DNA from: a bacterium
GTDB lineage: Bacteria; Pseudomonadota; Alphaproteobacteria; Rhodobacterales; Rhodobacteraceae
DNA: 64,000 nt
NCBI GenBank assembly: GCA_016124195.1
Contig: WGOE01000003.1
Location: 310,001-374,000 of the forward strand
Direction: 5' to 3'
The notes under the pieces are model-generated. The model was not told the DNA's origin and did not search any database. It worked only from the letters and a program-made list of their open reading frames with translations. The translations under genes and the position numbers were made by a program. Positions within the stretch are counted from its first letter, which is position 1; the number at the start of each line of letters is the position of its first letter. This document shows positions 36,192 to 44,312 of the stretch, one piece after another.

Positions 36192-38087
36192 TCAGACGTT
36201 CACCTGCGTTCCCAGCTCCACCACGCGCCCGGCGGGAATGCGGAAGTAATCCGACGCCGGGGCCGAGTTGCGGGCGATCAAGATGAACAGGCGCGCCATC
36301 CAGCCGGGGATTTCCCGACGTGAGGACAGGCGCAATGTGCGGCGCGACAGGATGAAAGAGGTCGCCATGATGTCAAACTTCCACCCCAGCTTGCGGCAGA
36401 GCGCCAGCCCCTCGGGCACGTTCGGCTCTTCGGCATAGCCCCAGGTCAGCGTGACCCTGCGGAAGCCCGGGGCAAGGTCCAGCATCGCGACCCGGTCGGA
36501 GGGGTCGACGCGGGGGATGTCGGCGGTGCGGATCGTCAGAATGACGTTCTGTTCATGCAGCACCTTGAAATGCTTGAGCGAATGCAGCAGCGCTGCCGGG
36601 GCGTAGTCCGGGTCCGCGGTCAGGAAAACCGCCGTGCCCGACACCTTTTGCATGGGTCGCTCGGTCAGATGGCGGATCAGGCGATCCAGGTTCATCTCGC
36701 CCTGCGCCTCCTTGCCCTGAACGATACCGCTGCCCTGGATCCAGGAGGTCATCGTGATCACCACCAGCATGGCCAGCCCAAGGGGCAGCCAGCCGCCATC
36801 AAAGAGTTTGATCAGGTTTGCGCCAAGGAAGGTCAGGTCCAGCGCAAGGAACGGGGCGAACAGCGCCACGGCCAGCACGGTCGGCAGACCCCAATTCTTG
36901 TGCGCCACAATCATCGCCAGCGTGGCCGTCACGACCATCGTGCCGGTGACCGCGACCCCGCAGGCCGAGGCCAGCGCCGAAGAACTGCCGAATGCGAGGA
37001 CCAGAACAAGAACCGCTACCATCAGCGCCTGATTGACCGCAGGCATGTAGATCTGCCCCTCTTGCGCATCAGAGGTGTGACGGATGCGCATGCGCGGCAA
37101 CAGGTGCAACTGGATCGCCTGCCGCGTCAGGCTGAAGGCGCCCGAAATCACCGCCTGACTGGCGATGATCGTGGCGGCCGTTGCCAGAATGACCACGGGC
37201 AGCAGCATCCGGTCGGGATAGAGCCGGAAGAAGGGGTTCTCAAGCGTGGCCGGGTTGGACAGGATCAGAGCGCCCTGTCCGAAGTAGTTGAGCAGCAACG
37301 ACGGCAAGGCCACCGTGATCCAGGCAAGCTGGATCGGGCGGCGGCCGAAATGGCCCATGTCGGCATAAAGCGCCTCGGCCCCGGTGACGGCCAGAAAGAC
37401 CGCGCCCAGCACTACAAGCCCAAGCGTGCCATTCTGAATCAGGAACCGAACTGCGGCCCAGGGGTTCAGTGCCGCCAGCACCTGCGGCGCATCCATCACA
37501 TGCACCAGCCCTCCCAGCGCCATGACGGCGAACCAGACAAGCGTGATCGGCCCGAACAGCACCGCCACCGCAGCCGTGCCGCGATACTGCACCAGAAACA
37601 GGCCGATGATGATGCAGATCGAGATCGGCAGGATATAGGGGTCGAAGACGTTGGTGACGAGGCTCAGCCCCTCGACCGCAGACAGGACCGAGATGGCGGG
37701 CGTGATCGCCGCATCGCCAAAGAACAGGGCGGCCCCGACAAGTCCCAGCGCCAGAACGATGCGCTTGCGCCCCTCCAGCGCCCGCTCGGCCAAGGCCAGC
37801 AGAGACAAGGTCCCGCCCTCGCCCTGATTGTCGGCGCGCATCAGAAGGGTGACGTATTTGCACGTCACGATCACCATCAGCGACCATGTGATCAGCGACA
37901 GGACGCCAAGCACATCGGCCAGTTGCACCCCGCCATGTCGCGCGCCTGCGGCCCGCATCGCCTCGCGAAAGGCATAAAGCGGTGATGTGCCGATATCGCC
38001 GTAGACGACGCCGATGGCGGCCAGTGACAGCGAGAGAAGACCGGCCTTGCGTGGCAGGTCTGCTGGGGAAAGGGTAGTGTCGGTCAT
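36192..38087 (-). CDS. kup: Low-affinity potassium uptake protein Kup
   Basis: 631 residues. Secondary K+ transporter (probably K+/H+ symport) with about 12 membrane helices in the first 440 residues and a cytoplasmic C-terminal domain. Hallmarks are LAAIGVVYGDIGTSPLYAF at the N-terminus, DNQGEGGTLSLLALAER, FFGDAAITPAISVLSAVEG, GAEALYADMGHFGRRPIQ and FVxGDP-replaced FLTADPDYAPAALLHSLKH in the tail. The start ATG at 38087 was preferred over a GTG six codons upstream. It is divergent from a kdpD/kdpE-like pair, which probably regulates it. Confidence 0.96.
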   Translation of the reverse strand: MTDTTLSPADLPRKAGLLSLSLAAIGVVYGDIGTSPLYAFREAMRAAGARHGGVQLADVLGVLSLITWSLMVIVTCKYVTLLMRADNQGEGGTLSLLALAERALEGRKRIVLALGLVGAALFFGDAAITPAISVLSAVEGLSLVTNVFDPYILPISICIIIGLFLVQYRGTAAVAVLFGPITLVWFAVMALGGLVHVMDAPQVLAALNPWAAVRFLIQNGTLGLVVLGAVFLAVTGAEALYADMGHFGRRPIQLAWITVALPSLLLNYFGQGALILSNPATLENPFFRLYPDRMLLPVVILATAATIIASQAVISGAFSLTRQAIQLHLLPRMRIRHTSDAQEGQIYMPAVNQALMVAVLVLVLAFGSSSALASACGVAVTGTMVVTATLAMIVAHKNWGLPTVLAVALFAPFLALDLTFLGANLIKLFDGGWLPLGLAMLVVITMTSWIQGSGIVQGKEAQGEMNLDRLIRHLTERPMQKVSGTAVFLTADPDYAPAALLHSLKHFKVLHEQNVILTIRTADIPRVDPSDRVAMLDLAPGFRRVTLTWGYAEEPNVPEGLALCRKLGWKFDIMATSFILSRRTLRLSSRREIPGWMARLFILIARNSAPASDYFRIPAGRVVELGTQVNV

Positions 38088-38138
38088 GGGAAATCCGGAA
38101 GGCACCGCGCTTGCGACGGCGCCTTATCTGCGCCGCAG

Positions 38139-38192
38139 CCGCATAAGGATGCGACGGGGAATGCAGCAGGTTGCATAAGGATTGCATAAAGA
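38139..38192. promoter_or_regulatory. Tandem 11-bp repeats between kup and kdpD: candidate KdpE operator
   Basis: TTGCATAAGGA (38171-38181) is followed directly by TTGCATAAAGA (38182-38192), a tandem repeat with 11-base period. A third copy, CGCATAAGGATG, begins at 38140, about three helical turns upstream. OmpR/PhoB-family regulators bind such direct repeats spaced by one helical turn. The site lies 52-105 bases from the kup start and 40-93 bases before kdpD. Confidence 0.55.
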
Positions 38193-38231
38193 CAGTGGAC
38201 AACTTCGGCCCTGCCGGCAGAAGGATGTGGC

Positions 38232-39701
38232 ATGGCGGACAAAGGTGACAGGTTCTTGACGGATGATCCGGGGCGAATGCCGCCCCTGCCGCAGGGCATG
38301 GCGCTGGCCTCGACCCTGGCGCTGGTCATCGGTACAGGGGTCTGCGCCAGACTTGCCTTGGGTCTGTTGCCCGCCCATCTGCTGCCGGCCGAGGTGCTGC
38401 CGCTGATCTTTCTTGTCGCCGTGCTCTTGTCAGCGGTGGCTTTCGGCTTCTGGTGCGGCCTGTTCGCGGCGGTCCTTGCCTTTGCCGCACTGAACTACCT
38501 GTTCACCGAGCCGCTTTACACCTTTCACATCGCGGAGTTCGGCGACCTTGTGGCGCTGATCGAATTTCTCTTGGTCGCGGCGCTGTCCGGGCTTCTGGCG
38601 GGGCGCCTGCACGACCGTGCCGAAGCCGCCCGCGCCAGGGCCGAGGCGCTGGCGGTGTTGGGCGACCTTTCTGCCGCCTTGGCTGCCGCGCAGACACCGC
38701 AGGAGGCGCTGAATGCCGCCCTGCCCCCGCTTGGCCGGCTGGCTCAGGGTCTTGCGGTCTGTGTGACGCCCCAGGGAATTCTGCCCCCCGGCACGGTGCT
38801 GGACGCGGGGACACTGGCCGCAGCCACGCGCGCCCTGCGCAGCGGTCAGACCCAGCCTGCGGCGGCACCCGGCTGGCAAGGATCCGCGCTGACCTTCCTG
38901 CCGCTGGCCGACGGCATCCTTATTGGCCATGCCGCCATCACCGGTCGCGAGGGCCCCCGGCGCGAACTTGCCATCGGTGCCCTGACGCAGCAGACCCGCC
39001 TTGCCCTGCAGCGCCTGGATTTTGCCGCCCGCGCCAAGACCGAGCGCCTGCGGGCCGAGGCGGAGTCGGCGCGGTCAGCCGTGCTGGCCTCGCTTGGGCA
39101 TGATCTGCGCACGCCCTTGGCCACGATCCTCGGCGCGGCCTCTTCGCTCAAAGAGCTGGACGCGCAGTTGCCACCCGAAGCCCGGGCGGATCTGCTGACG
39201 GCGATCGAGGAAGAGGCGGCGCGCCTGAACGCCCATGTCAGCAACCTGATGCAACTGTCGCGACTGGAACTGGTGCCGCCGCCGCGCCGGGATTGGGTAG
39301 ATGTGAACGACCTTGTCACCGCCGCCGCCGCCCGGGCCCGGCGCGCGGTGCAGGGGGCCGATCTGCGGCTGGCGCTGTCCGACCTGCCGATGATCCGCAG
39401 CGAGGGCGGGCTGATCGAACAGGCGGTCTTCAACCTGATCGACAATGCCCTGGCGCATGGCAAAGGTCCCGTGCAGATCAGCACGGGGGAACAGGCCACA
39501 GCCCTTGTTGTCACGATAGCCGATGAAGGCCCCGGCCTGCCTGCCACTTTGCGCGACTGGCTGGCCGGGCCAGACCTGCGCCCGGCCCCGGGTCAAAGCG
39601 GCCTGGGCCTGGCCGTCGCCAAGGGCATCGCCCGGCATCTGGGCGGCAGGCTCGTCTGGTCCACCGGCGCCTTCACTCTGGAACTGGCCAAGGACCAATG
39701 A
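38232..39701 (+). CDS. kdpD: KdpD-like sensor histidine kinase lacking the N-terminal KdpD domain
   Basis: 489 residues against about 890 in full KdpD. The KdpD N-terminal domain and Usp-like domain are absent; the protein begins with the four-helix DUF4118 membrane region (residues 25-130, including FGFWCGLFAAVLAFAALNYL). A GAF-like linker leads to the H-box ASLGHDLRTPLATILGAASS, N-box FNLIDNALAHGKG, G1 DEGPGLP and G2 GLGLAVAKGIARHLGG, so kinase function should be intact. It overlaps kdpE by 4 bases (ATGA). No kdpFABC genes are near; kup is divergent. Confidence 0.9.
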   Translation: MADKGDRFLTDDPGRMPPLPQGMALASTLALVIGTGVCARLALGLLPAHLLPAEVLPLIFLVAVLLSAVAFGFWCGLFAAVLAFAALNYLFTEPLYTFHIAEFGDLVALIEFLLVAALSGLLAGRLHDRAEAARARAEALAVLGDLSAALAAAQTPQEALNAALPPLGRLAQGLAVCVTPQGILPPGTVLDAGTLAAATRALRSGQTQPAAAPGWQGSALTFLPLADGILIGHAAITGREGPRRELAIGALTQQTRLALQRLDFAARAKTERLRAEAESARSAVLASLGHDLRTPLATILGAASSLKELDAQLPPEARADLLTAIEEEAARLNAHVSNLMQLSRLELVPPPRRDWVDVNDLVTAAAARARRAVQGADLRLALSDLPMIRSEGGLIEQAVFNLIDNALAHGKGPVQISTGEQATALVVTIADEGPGLPATLRDWLAGPDLRPAPGQSGLGLAVAKGIARHLGGRLVWSTGAFTLELAKDQ

Positions 39702-40381
39702 CCCGCCCGCTGATCCTGATTGTCGATGACGAGGCGCAGATCCTGCGCTTTCTGGGCCATGCGCTGACGGCGGCCGGCTACGAGACCTGCACGGCGACAA
39801 CGGGGGCCGCAGCGCTGAAACTCGTCACCAGCGCCCGTCCCGACCTGATGGTGCTGGACCTTGGCCTGCCGGATATGGACGGAAAGGCGGTGATCGAGAC
39901 CTTGCGCCAAACTTCGGACCTTCCGGTCATCGTGCTGTCGGCCCGCGATCAGGAGATGGAAAAGATCATGGCACTTGATCTTGGCGCCAATGATTTCGTG
40001 GCCAAACCCTTTGCGATTGGCGAGCTTCTGGCCCGGCTGCGCGTCTGCCTGCGCCCGGCCCGCAAATCGGCCGAGCCGCTGTTGCGTCTCGGGCCGCTGG
40101 TGATCGACCTCGCCGCTCACCGTGTCGCCCGCGCCGGTGTTGATCTGCACCTGACGCCGAAGGAGTTTGACCTGCTGGTCGCCCTTGCCGAAACGCCGGG
40201 CCGCGTCTTGACCCATCGCCAGCTCTTGACCCGGATCTGGGGCCCCGCGCATGTCGAGGACGTGCCCTATCTGCGTGTCTTCATCGGTCAGTTGCGCCAG
40301 AAGGTCGAAACCGACCCCGCTAGCCCCGATCTGATCCTGACCGAGCCAGGCGTCGGCTATCGCAGCACAGCCGAGGGCTGA
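39698..40381 (+). CDS. kdpE: KdpE-like OmpR-family response regulator
   Basis: 227 residues. Receiver domain with acidic pair ILIVDDEAQILRF, phosphoacceptor Asp in LMVLDLGLPDMDGK (about residue 52), Thr/Ser and Lys positions (VLSARDQ, FVAKPFAIGEL). The OmpR-type winged helix carries LTPKEFDLLVALAETPGRVL, HRQLLTRIWGP and LRVFIGQLRQKVE near the end. The sequence is of the KdpE subfamily. Translationally coupled to the shortened kdpD. The likely target is the divergent kup promoter. Confidence 0.93.
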   Translation: MTRPLILIVDDEAQILRFLGHALTAAGYETCTATTGAAALKLVTSARPDLMVLDLGLPDMDGKAVIETLRQTSDLPVIVLSARDQEMEKIMALDLGANDFVAKPFAIGELLARLRVCLRPARKSAEPLLRLGPLVIDLAAHRVARAGVDLHLTPKEFDLLVALAETPGRVLTHRQLLTRIWGPAHVEDVPYLRVFIGQLRQKVETDPASPDLILTEPGVGYRSTAEG

Positions 40382-40760
40382 GCAGGGCTCTAAGGTATCG
40401 CGGATCTTGCGCGGGTCGTCGCGGGCCATCTGGCTTTCTTGCCGGGCCAAATGACAGCCTATATCCCTGACAAATATAGGAAAGCCGCCGGCCTACGCCC
40501 AACAGACGTACAAAAGCCAGATCTGCGCCACGACGAGGCCCTCGTAAAATCTCACACCGCCAAAGCGTGCTCGTCGGATGCCAAGATCCCTGATGTCGGC
40601 TCCGCTGCCGAAACGGGCGCAGAGGTGGCTGGCATTAGACAGGGCAAGGTTGCGGTGCGGCCGGGCGTTCGGTTCTTCTCTGCATCCGCCATCGCAGGGG
40701 TCCGGCCGGCGAAAGTATGGAACCCGGATCCTGCGCACACATCCGTCAACCTGCGATCCC
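40382..40760. other. Gene-poor spacer after kdpE
   Basis: About 380 bases with no convincing gene. A minus-strand frame around 40493-40600 ends with a protein-like stretch (GVRFYEGLVVAQIWLLYV) but has no recognisable start or family; it could be a degraded gene. No repeats or RNA features were recognised. Confidence 0.45.
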
Positions 40761-41162
40761 TCAGCCCGGGAAATGCTCGACATGGGTCGCGGCCGTGCGG
40801 CCAAAATACACCACGCGACGACCGGAAAAGGACACGTGATAGCCTGCACAACCTGCAGCCCTGGCCGCCTGCGTGAAGGCGGCATAGCTGTAGCCAGGCG
40901 GGTTGGCCTGAGCCCACCGCACCAAATGCTCGATCTCGACCGAATCGAAAGCCGCTGCGATCGGGCCAGCGCCCTCCGGCAGAGGGAGGTCGATGCAATC
41001 CCCTTCCGTCAGGTAAAAGATCTGTGCACTACGGCGAAAGTCCACGACATAGCCTTCGAATCCGGCGGCCATGAGAGTGCCGACAATCTGCGGAAAACTC
41101 ATGCTTCCGTCATGCGCTGCATGAAGGCAAGTTTCAGCTATGGCAATCCGTTCCGCATCCAT
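40761..41162 (-). CDS. DUF1398 domain-containing protein
   Basis: 133 residues. MSFPQIVGTLMAAGFEGYVVDFRRSAQIFYL and the C-terminal PGYSYAAFTQAARAAGCAGY match the DUF1398 family (YbcV-like, sometimes labelled phage envelope protein). Soluble, probably cytosolic; function unknown. The ATG at 41162 has AAAGGAA upstream, while the frame further up overlaps the MarR gene. It may be co-transcribed with the MarR regulator, 46 bases upstream. Confidence 0.82.
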   Translation of the reverse strand: MDAERIAIAETCLHAAHDGSMSFPQIVGTLMAAGFEGYVVDFRRSAQIFYLTEGDCIDLPLPEGAGPIAAAFDSVEIEHLVRWAQANPPGYSYAAFTQAARAAGCAGYHVSFSGRRVVYFGRTAATHVEHFPG

Positions 41163-41208
41163 GGCGGTTCCTTTCGTTGCAGATGATGATGGTGGTCGCG
41201 GTGCCAGA

Positions 41209-41652
41209 TCAATCAAGCGGGATCGTGCCGAGCCCCCGCCGCTCGACGAGAGACCCGAGCAACCTTGCAAGCGCCGCTTGGTCGTCGCGGCTCAACCCGC
41301 CGAAATATTCGGCATCATTCTCGTCCGCCATACGAGCCAGGGCCGGTACTTTGCTCCGGCCCTCCGGGGTAAGGGACAGGATTTGCCCGCGCCCTCCGGC
41401 TTCAAGGCGTTCAACCAATCCCTTGGCCTCAAGCCGATCGGCAAGCTTGCTGATTGCGCCGCGTGTCATGCCCATTCGCGCGGCGAGGGCGGTCGGCGCT
41501 GTCTCGTCCTTCTCGAACAGCGCACGCATGAAGACCCATTCCGCTACGGTCACACCCTCTGACGCAACCTTGCGGGCAAAATCTTGCGACACGGCGTTTG
41601 AAACCATGCGCAGCCAGTAGCCCAAATGATCGGTCAGGTTGGATACGGACAT
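41209..41652 (-). CDS. MarR family transcriptional regulator
   Basis: 147 residues. Winged helix MarR fold: VTVAEWVFMRALFEKDETAP, then the recognition helix region LAARMGMTRGAISKLADRLEAKGLV and the wing RGQILSLTPEG. Dimerisation helices lie at both ends. The start at 41652 was chosen from the conserved N-terminus (SNLTDHLGYWLRMVSNAV); AAGGAG is 12 bases away, a little far. A dyad upstream may be its own operator. The regulated gene is probably the DUF1398 gene that follows. Confidence 0.9.
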   Translation of the reverse strand: MSVSNLTDHLGYWLRMVSNAVSQDFARKVASEGVTVAEWVFMRALFEKDETAPTALAARMGMTRGAISKLADRLEAKGLVERLEAGGRGQILSLTPEGRSKVPALARMADENDAEYFGGLSRDDQAALARLLGSLVERRGLGTIPLD

Positions 41653-41696
41653 GACGAAGCGGGTCTCCTTGGTTGCCTGAGAGACTACCGAGATTT

Positions 41697-41710
41697 GTTT
41701 CCTAGTCAAC
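41697..41710. promoter_or_regulatory. Dyad GTTNNCTAGNNAAC, candidate MarR autoregulation site
   Basis: GTTTCCTAGTCAAC is palindromic at 10 of 14 positions (GTT, CTAG, AAC) and overlaps a TTGACT hexamer on the minus strand, 45 bases before the MarR start. Size and placement suit MarR-type dimers. Confidence 0.4.
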
Positions 41711-41866
41711 ATGAAATGAACGAAACGAACTCACGGTCAAATTGCCACATTGTCCACGGTTCGGGCAAAACAGCCCCGGGTCGTCACGCGTTCCCCCGCG
41801 TCGGACGGCGTTTTCCGAACCGGTTGGCTGTCGTCTTCATTTGTTCATAAATATCCCACGGGGGGT

Positions 41867-41889
41867 CTGGGGGGTGTGAAACCCCCCAG
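41867..41889 (-). terminator. G/C-run hairpin downstream of the Smr gene
   Basis: CTGGGGGG (41867-41874) pairs perfectly with CCCCCCAG (41882-41889) across a 7-base loop, 18 bases beyond the Smr stop. On the minus strand it continues ACCCCCCGTGGGATATTT. Very similar G-run blocks followed by GGATATTT are, to my knowledge, frequent after genes in Rhodobacterales. Confidence 0.6.
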
Positions 41890-41906
41890 CCGGGTCCGCA
41901 GAGCGT

Positions 41907-42515
41907 CTAGGCCTGACGGCGGCGCAGATAGACGTAATAGGCGCCGCCCCCGCCGTGTTTCAGATGCGCCTCGCTGACCTGCAGCACGGCCGGACCAAGG
42001 GGCGCCATATGCAGCCACTGCGGCACCTGATGACGCAAGACCCCCATCCGATACGGGATCGGCCCGTGATCCGGGCGCTGTTTGCCCTTGCCCGTGATCA
42101 CCAGGACCAGCCGCAGACCGGCTGTCTGCGCGTTCAGGATAAAGCGGATCAGCTCGGGATGCGCCTCGGCCAGCGTCAAGCCGTGCAGGTCGATCCGCGC
42201 CTCCGGGTCCAGCTTGCCGCGCGTCATCTTGGCATGCTTGCGGGCGTCCATCTGCAGCGGCGCCTGGGCCAGCGCCTCGGCCGGACTGGGCGCGATATAG
42301 GCAGCAGAGCGTAGCGGGCGCGCCTTTTCTCCAAGCCGGAAGGCCGCGAACGGCGCCGCCTTGGCCGGCGCCACCACGTCCGGCGGGCCGGGATCAACCA
42401 AGGGCACGGGCTTGCGCAGACGCGCCAGGGCCGCCTCGGCGGTTGGACGGATCGTTCGGGCAACTTCGCGCCAAAGCTGCTCTTCCTCGGGGTTCAGGCT
42501 GCGGTGACGGGCCAA
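41907..42515 (-). CDS. Smr/MutS2-type endonuclease domain protein
   Basis: 202 residues. The C-terminal Smr domain is recognisable from DPEARIDLHGLTLAEAHPEL (the LDLHG-type motif), LVLVITGKGKQ (the TGKG motif) and a closing YYVYLRR. The N-terminal half is basic and low complexity. Smr domains nick DNA or RNA; the bacterial stand-alone function is not settled. It starts 3 bases after mltA, so mltA and this gene form an operon on the minus strand. Confidence 0.92.
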   Translation of the reverse strand: MARHRSLNPEEEQLWREVARTIRPTAEAALARLRKPVPLVDPGPPDVVAPAKAAPFAAFRLGEKARPLRSAAYIAPSPAEALAQAPLQMDARKHAKMTRGKLDPEARIDLHGLTLAEAHPELIRFILNAQTAGLRLVLVITGKGKQRPDHGPIPYRMGVLRHQVPQWLHMAPLGPAVLQVSEAHLKHGGGGAYYVYLRRRQA

Positions 42516-42518
42516 GGT

Positions 42519-43538
42519 TCAACCGTCCGGCAACATGGCGAAGGCCCGATCGATCGGCAGCAGCATGATCAGCCGACCGGGGTCCTTGATCGACCCGGCA
42601 GCGAGCCCGGCAGCGCGGCCGGTGCCATAAAAGATATCCGCCCGCTGTGCGCCCTTGATCGCGCCTCCGGTGTCTTGCGCTACCATCAAGTGATGCATCG
42701 GATCGGTGCCGTCCTTTTCGATCCAGACCGGCGTGCCCAAGGGCACATGGGCCGGGTCCACCGCCACCGACCGCATCGGCGTGATCGATCGGCCCATGGC
42801 GCCGATCGGCCCTTGATCGGCGGCCAGATCGGGCAGCTTCCGGAAAAAAATATAAGAGGGGTTCAGATCAAGGATGCTTGCCCCGACTGAAGGATTGGAC
42901 CTGACCCAGTTCCGGATCGATTCAGCGGACAACTGATCTTGCGACATGTAGCCCCGCTGCACCAGGATCGAACCGATCGAGCGATACGCATAGCCATTAC
43001 GCCCGGCATAGCCGACGCGGATCACCCGGCCATCGGTCATCTGGATCCGGCCAGAACCCTGAATATGCAAGAAAAACACCTCGACCGGGTCGTCCAGCCA
43101 GGCAATCTCCAGCCCGCGCCCGTTGAGGATGCCACGTTCAATCGTGGCGCGGTCGTACCAGACGGCGCCATCGCGCAATTCGGGCGGGCGGCGGTAGATC
43201 GGCCATGCAAACCGTGCCGTGCGCACTGGAGAGCCTTGAAGGACAGGCTCATAATAGCCGGTGAACAGGGCCGGCGGGGTGCCGACCAGAACCGGACGGA
43301 ACAGAAGCTCGAAAAACGCGCGCGCGGCGGCTTCGTCGGGGGCGACCGTCGCGGCCAGCCGGCAGATCGGCTGCCAGTCAGGCTGATCCATCAAGTCACA
43401 GGTGCGCTGAAAGCTTTGCAAGGCTGCCAGATGATCGTCCTTGCCCCAATCCGGCAGGGACTCGAAATCCAGGACCTGCGCATGCGCAGCCATCAGACTG
43501 GCAAGACCAAGGAGCAGGGCAAGAAGTGCTGCACGCAT
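42519..43538 (-). CDS. mltA: Membrane-bound lytic murein transglycosylase A
   Basis: 339 residues with a Sec signal peptide (ALLALLLGLASLMAAHAQ) but no lipobox cysteine, so it is probably periplasmic rather than a lipoprotein. MltA domain: LFTGYYEPVLQGS, EVFFLHIQGSGRIQM, GYAGRNGYAYRSIGS, and the 3D domain with VAQDTGGAIKGAQRADIFYG containing the catalytic Asp. It cleaves peptidoglycan glycan strands to 1,6-anhydromuropeptides, the material recycled by the AmgK-MurU route encoded at 19-21 kb. It lies 8 bases after timA on the same strand. Confidence 0.95.
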   Translation of the reverse strand: MRAALLALLLGLASLMAAHAQVLDFESLPDWGKDDHLAALQSFQRTCDLMDQPDWQPICRLAATVAPDEAAARAFFELLFRPVLVGTPPALFTGYYEPVLQGSPVRTARFAWPIYRRPPELRDGAVWYDRATIERGILNGRGLEIAWLDDPVEVFFLHIQGSGRIQMTDGRVIRVGYAGRNGYAYRSIGSILVQRGYMSQDQLSAESIRNWVRSNPSVGASILDLNPSYIFFRKLPDLAADQGPIGAMGRSITPMRSVAVDPAHVPLGTPVWIEKDGTDPMHHLMVAQDTGGAIKGAQRADIFYGTGRAAGLAAGSIKDPGRLIMLLPIDRAFAMLPDG

Positions 43539-43546
43539 GCCCCGGA

Positions 43547-44194
43547 TTAGTCGCTGGTGGCCGTCAGTTGCCAGTTCGGATCCCCGGCACCCATGACGCG
43601 CGAAAAGGTCCAGGTCTCGCGCTGGCGCTGAACGGCGGTGGCATTGCCCTCGACCACGGTGCCGGTCTCATCGCGCACCGCACGGATCACTTCCCCCATG
43701 AAGCGCACAGAAATTTCGGCCCGCTTGGTCACCGGGTCAAATTCTGCCTCTGCGAGAGTCATTTCGCGCACGCCAACGAAAGAGGATGTCACGGTCAGCC
43801 CGCGCTTGACCCGATCCGCCACGGCGGCATCGAAACTGTGTTCAACCTCGTCACCAATGAAGGGGCGGATCCGGTCGATCTCGCCCTTGTCGAAGGCCAT
43901 CAGGATCATCTCGTAGGCCGCACGCGCGCCCTTGAGGAACTCGGTCACCGAAAACTCAGGCTCGGCGCCCTTCATCGCAGACAGGGCCGAACGCGAGGAT
44001 TCGTCCTCGACATTATCGACGATGTCATGGTCCAGGCTGCCTTCGATCACCTGCCCGCCCGGAACGGGCCGCAGGCTGGGGCCCGTGGCCGGTTGTTCAA
44101 AACCCTCGCGCGTGCCCAAAACGGAGCGCAGCTTCAGGATCAGGAAAATCGCGATCCCGGCAAGGACGATAAGCTGGATCGGTACGGAGCTCAT
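43547..44194 (-). CDS. timA: Tim44/TimA family protein
   Basis: 215 residues. One N-terminal membrane helix (IQLIVLAGIAIFLILKLRSV) followed by a Tim44-like domain (FLKGARAAYEMILMAFDKGE, then VKRGLTVTSSFVGVREMTLA). It is the alphaproteobacterial TimA, related to the mitochondrial import subunit Tim44; its bacterial role at the inner membrane is not settled. The start at 44194 puts the helix at the N-terminus. Divergent from fxsA, 118 bases apart, and first of the timA-mltA-smr run. Confidence 0.92.
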   Translation of the reverse strand: MSSVPIQLIVLAGIAIFLILKLRSVLGTREGFEQPATGPSLRPVPGGQVIEGSLDHDIVDNVEDESSRSALSAMKGAEPEFSVTEFLKGARAAYEMILMAFDKGEIDRIRPFIGDEVEHSFDAAVADRVKRGLTVTSSFVGVREMTLAEAEFDPVTKRAEISVRFMGEVIRAVRDETGTVVEGNATAVQRQRETWTFSRVMGAGDPNWQLTATSD

Positions 44195-44312
44195 GCAAAA
44201 CCTACTCAGAAGGCCGTCGGGGGTGGCCGTGGCGGAACATAGTCCGTATGTAAGCACTGGGTTGGCTCAAGTCCACCTGCCGAGGCCGCAACTTTGCGTA
44301 AGAGGGACCAGA

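Noticed and set aside
36555-37985. 476-codon plus-strand frame across kup
   Set aside because: Antisense to conserved Kup; His/Gln/Arg-rich and without recognisable domains.
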